From: Haemonchus contortus
Taxonomy: Eukaryota; Nematoda; Chromadorea; Rhabditida; Trichostrongylidae
Length of the DNA: 64,000 nt
Direction: 5' to 3'
NCBI GenBank assembly: GCA_000469685.2
Contig: LS997566.1
Location: 5,480,345 to 5,544,344, forward strand
Shown here: piece after piece, positions 25,146 to 35,729 of the stretch
Position numbering within the stretch: the stretch's first letter is position 1
How the letters are laid out: the number at the start of each line of letters is the position of its first letter
Made by a program: the position numbers and the translations under genes
Notes under the pieces: model-generated
What the model was told of the DNA's origin: nothing
Database searches by the model: none
The model's input: only the letters and a program-made list of their open reading frames with translations

Positions 25146-26780
25146 GGCTATTACTCGAAAAGTGTAACAAAATTGATAAAAAAGACTTGTGGTAAAAAAA
25201 AACAACGAAATTTTTAGATGTGAGCAAAAATCGTCCCCCCTCGCCCTCCTCCCGAACCCCTTTCCCTTTCTTCCCTACGCTTGCCATTTCACCGAATTTC
25301 CCGATTCAGAAAGAAAGGGGCCATATTGCCTACTGTTGGGTTTTCTTTCAATGTCGTCGCCACGTAGACAAATTACATTCCCGTTCAGATAAGGAATGTA
25401 GTGTGAAAAAGGAAAAAACGAACAAAAAAGGGAATTGATCACCTCCTAAAAGTCCAAATCAAAGAGTTATCCATCATAGCGTAAGAAATGAACAGTAGAA
25501 TCAAGAATTCAATTGAAAAAGCACAAAACACAAACCGCTATCAAAGCGACCAATGTTTTATCAAATATCTAGCCCAAAACCTTGAAAACCTGCAGAAAAG
25601 GTAATAGATTAAACATAGAAAAACTGCTCCATTATCCGGGACCGCCGCCACCTGACCGCACCGCAACCGAGTCATCGCTACTGGAGTCTCAGGCTGTCCG
25701 TTCAGGACCCTTCTCACCAATTCTAGAATTTTCTCAATAATCCGTGGAAATTTATTCTATTTTAGAGTTGTGGCTTTGCTCTTTCTTCTTCCTTTTCATT
25801 TATGTTTTTGTGTTGTTTTCATTTCTTTAATAGTTAATGAAGCACCGAATAGTTTCTCTAAGGAACACTGTCTCTTCTAGTGCTGTCATTCAAGTGCTAG
25901 AAAAGTTTTCAACATGACCATTTTAAGAAGAGTTATTTTGGGCTTGTAGTATTTTCATAAAGGAGCACCCCGTCAAGCTATTTGCAAGCTGTAGTTCCGT
26001 GCAGCCGGTGGAACGAAGACATAGCAGTATGGGCAACCTTTGTAATCAGCTCTGGTCTTGGGAACTAACTCAGATAATTTCCAAACAAGGCTTTGACACT
26101 GTGCGACTCAGAAAGAAAGGAGTTTCCTATCAGCTTTCTTGCTATCACGAACGTTAGAAGACGCTCTTAAGGATCAAAAACTCTCAAAAAACTTTGAATA
26201 ATTGAACAATGGTACCCAATTTGCCCAACCGGTTTGTAACATCAGGGACGGCGTCCAAAATATGTAGCATTTTTTGTCGGTGGTCCTGGATGTTCAATTT
26301 TGTCTTGACGAAGAAACCACAAGATTCTCAAAACCACGGAATAACTTTCAGAAGTTCTTCATCATATTCGAAAAAATTAAATCTGATTCAGAAAAGCACA
26401 AAAAAGTATCAGATCACCGATTTTTCGTGAAAGAGAACTGTTAGGGCAAATGACGGAAGTGCAGACACTGAGCGATCCTTTGAAAATGTTTTGAACTGTA
26501 AAAAGGAAAAGGCATTCGTTTTGGCTTATTCTTATGGAACATAAAAAAGCGACAGAAACACTGCACAAATAATTCTGAACTGCAATACAACAAAAACATG
26601 ACTTGAACTCAAATTGTAACTGACCTCTAACGAAATAGACGACGACTTTCCACCTTGCAAAAGCTTTGGGTATTTTGCGGTGTACCTAAGATTTAGAGTA
26701 TCGCCAAAGAGGCTCAACGAAATTGCAAGAAAAAACACTGACTAAAGCAGAAAAACGCACATCGCCCGAGGTCTGAAGTG
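25146..26780. other. Gene-free region downstream of sre
   Basis: No phase-consistent exons or repeats stood out. Open frames are short and low-complexity (K/P/F-rich). Confidence 0.45.
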
Positions 26781-26789
26781 GGGAGGACC

Positions 26790-26978
26790 ACTAAAACGAA
26801 AATTCAGTCCGGCACTCGGCTCTTACAGTAACCCCCTGGCTTACCCCACCACCCACCCCCGTGTCCTTGCCCAAAGCCCCTTTTCGACGCGTCGTATATG
26901 TGACGGGCAAAATCTTGCGTGTTAACACGTGCCGGATTACTGTAAGAACCGAGTGCCGGACTGAATTTTCGTTCCTGT
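26790..26978. mobile_element. 189-bp MITE, Mutator-like, with 9-bp target site duplication
   Basis: About 41-bp terminal inverted repeats (left AC..AAACGAAAATTCAGTC, matched inverted at the right end through ACTGAATTTTCGTT) enclose a core with no coding capacity. The 9-mer GGGAGGACC flanks it exactly on both sides (26,781-26,789 and 26,979-26,987). A 9-bp duplication with long terminal repeats is the pattern of Mutator (MULE) elements. The class assignment is inferred from this pattern only, since no transposase is present. The TIRs differ at only a few positions, so insertion is fairly recent. Confidence 0.88.
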
Positions 26979-26987
26979 GGGAGGACC

Positions 26988-28335
26988 TCTATGGACGAGA
27001 ACAAGTATTCCTAGGATACCGTACTTCATTATCATTATAATGGTCTAACGCGTTTTTTCACAAGACGACGTCGAAAATACACGTGGTCAGTGATTTTTTA
27101 TATCAGCTGTTCTCATGAGACCATTTGGATTCGAACAGAGTTTTCATTTAGTATTTCTCGGAGGTTTGGACCATGCACCACAAGAACAACCCCAACCGCT
27201 ATTTCCCACACTTCTACAACAATTTTGAAAACCTTCCCTATCATAAGAATGTGAGTTTACGCTTCCATTCTTTGTGCAACAACTGCTGAAGCTCTTTGCA
27301 CTTATACTGCTCTGAAGTGCACAATTAGCTCGTTGCTTAGTACCAGATCCGCTTGAGAGGTTATGAACAACGACTGGACAACGGCTGGTCACAGCAATCA
27401 CAATGTCGCTACGATTTTTAATTGACGTCTTGTGCCGACGTATGTCAAGAGGGAGTTGACGAAAGCTCAAAGGTATTATCTTTTTACCGTTTCAAAATTT
27501 TGTAGTTTTACCTTTTCGTTATACCCTATACCTTTTAATACGCCTGTACCTTAGGTATAGGCGTTCATGCCATCAATAAAATCCGTGCACTCTATTTATT
27601 ACAGTATCTCACGAATAGATCTATTAATTCTGCCGGACTGTTTACATTTACTCCGCCCTCCACTATTCCCTTACAGTAGTTTACTTACCAGCTGCCAGCT
27701 ATTCTCTACTTCTGGAAATACCATTGATGTGCTCTATCACCCTCACAATCAGACTAACTTCTTCAGCTTGTACTATTCTGTTGCCCTAGTCATATCGTTC
27801 CTAAAAATATCAGAAGCTTGCACTTTTTATTTACAAGGTACCAGCTGCTTTACTTCTCTGCAATGATTTGGAAGTTGGAGATATGATTTTCGGTTACTGT
27901 CTTGTATGATTACAGTTGGGTCGACCAACGATGGCTACAGAATTCTCTACTTTTTTATTTTGAAAGGAACAGACCTGCAAAGGTACAAACCAAAAACTAA
28001 CCCGCAATTTCGTTGACATTTTCTTTGACATCCTTTGACACTGAAGAGTAACTTCTACATTTCTCTCGCACAAAGGAAGCATAAGTCCTGCAATACGCTG
28101 CCTTCGACTTCTGTATTGAATAACGGATCAATCATTTCATTTCGGTTTTAATTATTACTATTAGAACCTACTCGAAGTCTGCGAGAGGGATACACCTAAT
28201 ATGGTGTATTTTGCTTGTTTCGAGAGAAATTAAAGAGAGCAGAATACATTTAAGTAAATCATGCTAATGGAACGAGGCAAAAAAATGATAGCCTGAAAAG
28301 GCAGCGCAGACTTTGAATATTGCAAGAGAGCACTG
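26988..28335. other. Mostly gene-free, one possible orphan exon
   Basis: A plus-strand segment at about 27,151-27,251 sits between an acceptor (TTTTCATTTAG) and a GTGAGT donor. It reads as a polar, Asn/His/Tyr/Phe-rich peptide with an internal ATG at 27,173 (MHHKNNPNRYFPHFYNN at its start). No partner exon or family was recognised. The rest shows nothing. Confidence 0.3.
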
Positions 28336-28875
28336 TTGCCCAATAAAGGGGGACGGAAGTTACGTGCGTTCCAGTACGCGCGCGGCAAATTGCGCGGCGA
28401 AGTGCGTAGCGGTTCGAACGACCCTGGCACCTACCATTTGGGCCCAAGTTTGAAGCAGAGTAGATTAGTATGGTCAGCTGATCTTACTAATCTACTCTAC
28501 TTCAAGTATGTGCCCCAATAATAGACGCCAGAGCCGATCGAGTCGCCACGCACTTCGCCGCGCAATTTGCCGCATGCGTCCTCGGACGCACGTATGTACC
28601 ATAGCCGGGGGACGGTACGAACGTGCGTCCGAGGATGCGCGCGGCAACTTGCACGGCGAAGTTCGTGATGACTTGTACGACTCTGACGCCAATTTTCAGG
28701 GCACAAACTGGAAGTAGTGTAGTTTAGCAGGGTCAGATGATCCTCCTAATCCACTCTATTTCAAATTTGGCCAAATTGGAATTTGGATAGGCTCCAAAGT
28801 CGTTCAAATCCTTACGAACTTCGCCGCGCAATTTGCCGCGCGCATCCTCGGACGCACGTTCGTACACATACCCCC
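28336..28875. repeat. Foldback repeat block: four copies in alternating orientation
   Basis: A GC-rich 22-mer core (GCGGCAAATTGCGCGGCGAAGT or its complement) occurs at 28,382-28,403 (+), 28,552-28,573 (-), 28,641-28,662 (+) and 28,818-28,839 (-). Longer arms around each core make the block palindromic about three centres near 28,477, 28,607 and 28,740. The first and third centres carry CAGCTGATC / CAGATGATC with flanking AGTAGATTAG..CTAATCTACT arms. It looks like a foldback or hairpin-forming mobile repeat, and the GC-rich arms contrast with AT-rich surroundings. No target duplication was identified. Confidence 0.85.
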
Positions 28876-31360
28876 ACAGCCCAGTAAAGTTAAGCGTGGA
28901 ATATTGCATGTGTCATAGTACGCAATCACACATTGTGTATCGAATGGGATATAGTCGAGATGAACTAATTTGTTAGAAAAAAAAAATCAAAAAATCAACC
29001 CAGTGCAGCCAGAGACCACTTCCACATATCCTTCTAACGGCACAGAACGAAATTAAGCGTGAGGGTGTAGTTGTTCCTCATAGTTCGGGTGACGCCGAGC
29101 GTTCCTGTTCAGAACGTATCTTGATTGATGATCGAACACTGTTTTAGTGAGAGGGCGCAGACGAGAGGAGAAGTTTAATCGGTACTGCCCAGCGGACACT
29201 CATCATTGGGAGATTGAAAAATTAAATGCTCAAGTGAAAAAGTCTTGGACCATTGAAGATCATTACTGTACATGCGACCACCCAATCGTTTTTCTCGAAT
29301 TTTCGATAGTCTTGGTCTCCTTTGATTTGCTGGTGGGTCGTTCTAGAGGTGAGGTTCCTTACTGATACTTTCTTTCAAATTTTGCCTAATTTCAAATCTA
29401 ATTATGATGCATGCCATTAGAAGCAAGTTCTTCCCTGCTGTACTATTTGTTCTATCTATATCGACATCATCTCGACATGTTCTTTTTCTCTCTTCATTCT
29501 CTTCCTCTTAAGAAATCTGTCATAACAAAACCTTTTCATCTTTTTTCTTGATTGGTTGTGTTCATTTGACTGAGCTCTCGAAGAATAAATGATTGATTAT
29601 AATATCAAAGAATATCAATTGTATCAGTCCCTTTGGAGATTGTAAACACAAAGGATGTAAATATCTGGTAGGAATGCGAATCATTTCATTTCAAATCATC
29701 CTCAAAAACAGTAACTTGAGTGAGTTTCGATGCTGTTGAACAATCAGTTTCATTCAAAGTGGGGGTCACACGGGTGCGAGTAAAGTTATACCACTTTCTC
29801 TACGGTACCAGGGACTAGGCTAGTGTTCACTGAAGGGGCCATCAGCTTTAGAAAAAGGATTCATTGGGTCCACACACTCGACCTTACATTCTGGTGAAGT
29901 GCTTGCAGCACGAAACTTCATCCTATTCACCATGCGCGAGGAAATTAAGATTACCGGGGTTGGGAGGGTCTCATTAGTTGGTGCCACTCCACATAGCAGT
30001 CGGCTAATAATCTCGTGAACCGTAATCGCCTGTCACGAGAGAGCGAAGTGGAGATCCTCATTCAATGCGTAGAATTTTAAGTGAATATTGAATTAATAAA
30101 TCCGGAATATATTATTGCATCGATAAAAGTAGGCTAAGCCCAACATAAACGAGGTCCGGTACAGGATCGGTTCCAACAGTATCCCAGCTGTGAGTTCTGA
30201 TTCGACCGAATGGTTGTAATGCAGTGTAGTTTCACTCCGACCATTAAACATGTCATGGTCGGAGGCATTCTCGATGTGTTGCTTAAGCGGGTCGAAGATT
30301 TGTGTGTTCGAAGACGGTTATGCCCTTAAAGGAAATATGTTGTCTGCAAAGTTCTGCATATGTTGCATTTTATTTCACCGTGAGGTAACTATAGGAAGCA
30401 AGTGTCTCATATATTTTCGTGCTTGTGGAGGGCCAGTTGACACGAAAGTTTACTTCCACTTCCAGCTCTCTGCGTCGTCTCATCCAGATGGGAGAGAGTA
30501 GACGATCGAGCTGCTCATGCCAACCTCTAGCAAATTAGTCTCGGGTTGAGGAGAGTTTGGTGCGATTCACGCGTCATTAGTATGAGGTTATCGGACGACA
30601 CGCGCTATAACATCGTGCCTACCATCATAAGGGAGAAATAAGAACCTATGAAACATAAGCAAAAAATGACCAACTATGCACGTTTACAAAAGGATTGCGT
30701 TTTCTAGGATCGAATGATCTGAAGTCTTTCTTATTTTGAACGTTTGACAAGTAGATTGTTGACCTATGAAGTGAATTCTTATCGGGCTTCAATGCCATGC
30801 TAAAGAAATTCGCTCTAATTCATGGTGGAGCCGTGGACTACGGCAAATCTTATTTGGTCCATCTCAACAGAAGGGTGCTGAAGCGACGCTGCGTGAGCAG
30901 AGATCTAAATAGGGTCACGCATGAATCGCGCGCCTCTTTTTGAGGACGCGCAGGCTTTTTCAGAGTGATTAGAGATTTTATGAATCAGAGTCATTAATTG
31001 TTGACTATTGATAGTGACCATCATTACTGGTTTGCAATAATTTCTGTACTACATCTAGTTTGAGAAGAGCCCCTTTTATCAATCACTGCATGCTATTTCC
31101 GTGAGCAGGTTTATCCGATAGGGCACGGGTGGAACAGGACCTGCAAATGGAGCTCGCAATGCTGCATTAGATCCAAAATTATTAGGAGTATAGTAATGAA
31201 TCAAATGATAATTATACCGGCAACATTATGAATAGCAATCTCTCAGCTTCAAAAAAGGAATGCTTATTTTCGGCACGGTTTATACAGAAAGGCTGCAATA
31301 CTTTGATTTTCATTTTGTCTCTTTTCTCGCTGTTGACTTTTCAATTTCCGCATCTGATTT
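28876..31360. other. Gene-free region upstream of the helicase-like gene
   Basis: No supported exons. A frame near 30,250-30,500 reads as a Cys-rich peptide with no recognisable family and no matching splice partner. The promoter of the helicase-like gene presumably lies toward the right end. Confidence 0.4.
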
Positions 31361-31367
31361 TTTTCAG
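31361..31367 (+). promoter_or_regulatory. Probable trans-splice acceptor of the helicase-like gene
   Basis: TTTTCAG, preceded by a T-rich tract, opens a 34-nt first exon whose ATG at 31,397 is the only start in frame with the downstream exons. This fits an SL acceptor. Confidence 0.55.
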
Positions 31368-31396
31368 ATTCAATTCTAGCGCTGCTGCTGAGTTTG

Positions 31397-34258
31397 ATGG
31401 AGTAAGTGGTTATGAATCTACTTGATTCCGACGTTCACTGACATGTGAGCTTTCAGTTACACTCATTGGCATGAAAATAGAGGCTATTCTGTTGATCGAG
31501 AACATGAGAGATCTGTTGCCAGAGGTGATATAGACTTCTTGCTATGTTGTCATGTTTTCACCTTATATGCTTTTTTTTCGTTGTCCCTATTTTTTGTCAC
31601 TCTGTTTGGATTCTGCATCGATTAAAAGCTCATCTAGAAAAACCTAAACTCACTATAATTTTACAAATTTTCTAGAATAAATGATCGCAAGCATATTTCT
31701 CGCAAAATATCTCTGGTATATACAAGCGGCATTGAATGTTTTCCCTCTTTTTGACTAACCGTGAGAGTTGTAGGCATATGAAACATGTGGGTCACGCAGA
31801 TCACATTCTTGTAGCATTTTGTGGCCGGGATGGTTTCTCATTGAATTCCACGCTAAAAAATGTTAGTTACTTCAACCCAGCAGGTTGATAGGTTCATTCT
31901 GATAACGTTGTGTATACGAGTCTTGCTCTTCATGCCACGACAAGAGATCAAAAGATTTGCGTCGAATGATGAACTGTTGACGAGTACGTAAGGCTTGTTG
32001 CTCATGGTTTAGTTAGTAGGTATGTGCCATCTAATTGCTCACGCATGGCTTAACAATCCTAATAGGAATCTTCCACAGTTATTACACAGGGCGACGTTTT
32101 CAGTATATGTTAGACTTTTGAATTAAGCTTATTTGACTTGCCCTAGTTTTGCAATGTTGCTTCTAATCTCAGAGACTAATAAGTTCTACATTGCTCGGTT
32201 TCAGGTCGCTGTTTTGGTGTACCTGGCTTTGGCTGCTCTGAACTAAGCGGAAATCTAACAACTAAATGCAGTGGTAGCGTCGACAGCGGTTACGAGAATA
32301 GCCGCAGAAGTTTTAGTAGCTCTAGCCAGGGTGGATCCTCACTCTCGAAATTCAGTGAAAGAGAATCTTTAAATGATCGCCAAGCAAGTGAGGATAGCGA
32401 ACGGAAAGGTTACGTTTTCGTTCTATGTATGTAACCGGCGCTCACACATTTGTATGAGCAGTGTTGATTTCACGAACTTGTTTCCAGAATTTTGTTTAAT
32501 TTGTGGAAAGCAAGATCATATCTCCTGTGAGAATGAGGATCCTAAAAATCATCCGAACCCGGCTGGAAGCAACAACCCTTCGTGAGTTTTCTTTGATAGC
32601 GGTACTGGAGCTTTGGCTGCTCTATTCGAAATCCAAACAGCCGACCAGCCCATTACATGTATTCACTTTTCTTAAGATATTCGAAATTGGTGCCAACTAA
32701 CGATCTATTGGACGCAGGCGATCCAAATTTTTTCGAACAACAGGTTTCGGCTATTGCTTGTAAAGGTTTGTACTCAGCTGTCCAAATTTCTGGTTTTTTT
32801 CCTCTGGAAACTGTAGAGCAATCGTGCTGGAATATTATTTGCTGTTCATAAAATGTTGAGACGGAAACATTTCTATTGTTGACAGCATTGAAGGATCACG
32901 AGCCTAAACATTTGTAGGCAGAGATGTTCTTGCCTGTACTACGAATGCCTCTGGGAGGAAGGCTGCATTTTTATCACCAGTTCTGACAGCTATAATCAGC
33001 GATGGACACCTTAGCAGCAACCCTGACGTCGTATGCAGCCCAAGGTTTGGATATTGAGGGTACCTTGAAGCAACCTTGTATCACAAATTCAGATGCCTTA
33101 TTCTTGTTCCAACTGCTGACCGCGCCATGAATATCTATAATGAGGGTCGTAAACTTGTTTTCAATACAATGGTACAAATTGCTGTAATTATTCCTCGCAC
33201 TTCTGTTTTTGAAATAAACAACTGGAAACATGTAAGTCCCACTATTATGTGCCTATCATATGTTATGATTTGAAAATCTTCAGGGCACCACAATACTTGT
33301 AGCCACCATAGGTCGTGCGAAACATTTCCTCTGTGAAGGACATTTATCTCTTCGCAAGGTTTGTCCTGATGTTTGTTATTTTGTTGAATTACAGTACACA
33401 CAAGGGTAGAAGAGCGAAACATATCGATGCTTCTTTCACCTATTCAGATGAACTTTATCATTTTGGATGATGTCGAAAGTATGCTAGAGTTGGGGTTTGA
33501 ACTTCCACTAAACTTTATTTTGGATCATCCTTCGATGGTGGCGAAAGAGAACAGGAGAGCTGTCATGTTTTGGTCAGTGTTCTACTCATTATGAGAAGGA
33601 AATTTTATTTTTCCGGCTACGATTGTCGTACGCTTTTTGCCACTATTATATCATTCATAGCCTTACTCTTGTTACTTATACTATTACATACACCGTTTCT
33701 TAGAACAACATGTGTGTTAAAGTCCTGTGATTGTGTTATACTGTAGCCCAAGATATATTCAAGCACCTCTGCACCTCCGAACACCCATCACATGAATGAC
33801 TTAAGAAAGGGTACTTTAGGGGAGGCCGCGGGTTGGGTGGTGGGGCTTCAGGGGTTTCTGTATCAAGCGTTCAAAGGGCTATCAAATCTGCCACGTTCTT
33901 CTAGAAGCACTACACATATGCATCTTCTTTGCTGTTTGTCCTAAAAAATACGTATTGGTTCAACTGAGCAAATTTTCAGCGCGAAAATTTCCGATGCGTC
34001 GCGAACACTCGCCGGACTTCATTTGAAGCCTAACTTTCTGACGATAACACAGGGGCAAAGTAATATTCCTGACCACTGTATTGCTCAGGTTAGCGAAAGG
34101 AAAGAGTTTAATGCTGTATGTTTTGTCTGCAGTGGTATTGCTTACATATTTATGTAGTTCTTACGTTGCATTACGTTCAGGAGGAGCCGGACTTTCTAGG
34201 CAGAGATGCGAAGAAAAACGGGTGGCGAGTTGATAGATGGAATACCAGTCGACACTGA
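31397..34258 (+). CDS. Vasa/GLH-like DEAD-box paralogue, catalytic motifs lost, helicase-C domain absent (370 aa)
   Basis: Exons: 31,397-31,401; 31,457-31,524; 32,205-32,408; 32,488-32,581; 32,677-32,765; 32,918-33,044; 33,093-33,231; 33,284-33,358; 33,448-33,572; 33,980-34,088; 34,181-34,258. All ten junctions keep phase (1,113 nt). Residues 3-92 are Arg/Gly then Ser-rich (disordered). A zinc-knuckle-like CLICGKQDHISC lies at 95-106, but with two residues rather than four between His and the last Cys. The RecA-1 domain follows: motif I region ACTTNASGRKAAF (159-171; GKT is replaced by GRK), Ia PTADRA (202-207), Ib ATIGR (249-253), motif II DDVE (274-277), motif III CAK (309-311) and NFLTITQG. 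The Q motif is not found; the 152-bp intron before residue 154 retains a VQISG..PLETVEQ segment resembling the Vasa linker before it. The protein ends after RecA-1 with a unique 25-aa tail. Vasa/GLH proteins are germ-granule RNA helicases; this one is predicted to lack ATPase and unwinding activity. It could be a decaying gene, but no stop or frameshift is needed. Confidence 0.82.
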
Positions 34259-35363
34259 TCGTTTATGTTTTTAGTATATTTCTATAGATTGTTATTGTTG
34301 CTGTTGTTACTCCTTGGTTGTTTTTTTAGGGAACGATTGTGACTATTGTTTTTTTCAGTTTGTGTACTGTTGTTAACAGTATGATAAATCTCGGTTCATA
34401 TTCTGTATTGAGAACCTTCCGGATTGATCACATTCTGAACGATCAGAGAACGCAAGTTTTTCTTCGATTCGAGTGTGTTCTTCTGGCCGCCGTTTATTAG
34501 CTAAAAATTGGTCGTGGGTACTTGACCTCAACTTGGTTATTTTTCTCTGTTCATTGTAGCTGACAACAGATGAGCGGTACTTGTGGCTGGTATAGTTTAT
34601 CCGTTCCAACCGCTATTCCGTAGTTATGACTCCTTTGAAGATACCAATCAGGGTGATTAATGTTGGAAATATCTAGAAAAATTATTGTGCCAACGATACG
34701 CACTCCATCATTGAGTGTGGTATGAAAACAATTTGGGCGACATTTCTTATCTTTCTGGCTATGATGTCCATAAGGAATTATTGGTGATTACTGGTATTAT
34801 GGTGATTGATTATTGGTAAATTATTTTATAAGGTTCTTCAGCTTTTCCACATGGAGCAAAGAATTCTGCGTTCGTTCAGGTAGAGACGAGTAAGGGAGTG
34901 CTGGAGGGGGACTGTTGATTGTTCCTCTACGGCCATAGCAAACTTCCCGAATATTTTAGATACGACTACCTCACCCTGTTTCTTCTTAAGCATTTCCCTC
35001 GACAGACAGACGCCTGACTATGCTTTCCACCACTCCATTGGACTAATTGGCGGTTGGTGTTGGTTGGAAAAAGTCCATTTCTATGATTTAGAAGGTAAAT
35101 CACAATTTTTTGGTTCTTAGTCGAATCGAATAAGCTTCCTTTCAATCTTTTTTTTTACCATGAAACTTTCTAAAGTCCATCTCAATATGCCCATTTGTTG
35201 GAGTAAGGGCATGCTCATTAGGAACTACCCAAGAGGTTTGAAAGTTTTTTCTCCCGCTCATTTATTCAAGCTCTCCTTACTATTGACAATTTTACTCTTC
35301 AATTGCAAATGTATAGTTGTATCAGTTTGTTTGACTTGCAACACTCTATGAGCTCGGCCCAGC
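34259..35363. other. Intergenic region between convergent genes (left part)
   Basis: This holds the 3' flank of the helicase-like gene. No canonical AATAAA close to its stop was noticed. No other exons were found. Confidence 0.45.
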
Positions 35364-35412
35364 TCTGGAGCTATGGTTCTAGTAGGTAAGCTACTAGAAC
35401 CATAGCTCCAGA
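35364..35412. repeat. Perfect hairpin, 22-bp arms, 5-nt loop
   Basis: The arm TCTGGAGCTATGGTTCTAGTAG (35,364-35,385) is followed by GTAAG and its exact reverse complement (35,391-35,412). It lies between the 3' ends of two convergent genes, about 145 bp beyond the AATAAA signal of the minus-strand gene. It could be a small MITE remnant, a transcript hairpin, or a miRNA-like fold; a 22-bp perfect stem is short for a pri-miRNA. Confidence 0.9.
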
Positions 35413-35556
35413 ACTAGTAATCGCTGCTAGAGTTTTCTGTTGAGGTTTCCGTTTTTGTATGAGTGCCGAAGCTGAAAATCATGTGGGTATCGAAGGTAAA
35501 CTCCGAATTTGAAATAGTCAGATAGAAAATAAGCCGAATTCAAATGGAAAATACAT

Positions 35557-35562
35557 TTTATT
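35557..35562 (-). terminator. Polyadenylation signal AATAAA of the CPG4-like gene
   Basis: AATAAA on the minus strand, 168 nt after the TGA stop at 35,732-35,730, fits a normal nematode 3' UTR length. Confidence 0.6.
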
Positions 35563-35729
35563 CATCAGACTACTACGACAACTCAAGAAAAAATACCTGT
35601 ACAGCGATATCATTAATTCGCTCCTGAACAAAAGCCACGGGGTTTAGAATGATTTTTTAATTTTCTTAGCTACATAAGCATAGGGAACTGTACACAATAA
35701 GTGTGGAGGCGTACGTTGAGCAGCATTCA

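Noticed and set aside
28497..28717. Arg-rich open frames on both strands
   Set aside because: They are translations of the GC-rich foldback repeat arms; the similarity among them comes from the repeat, not from protein conservation.
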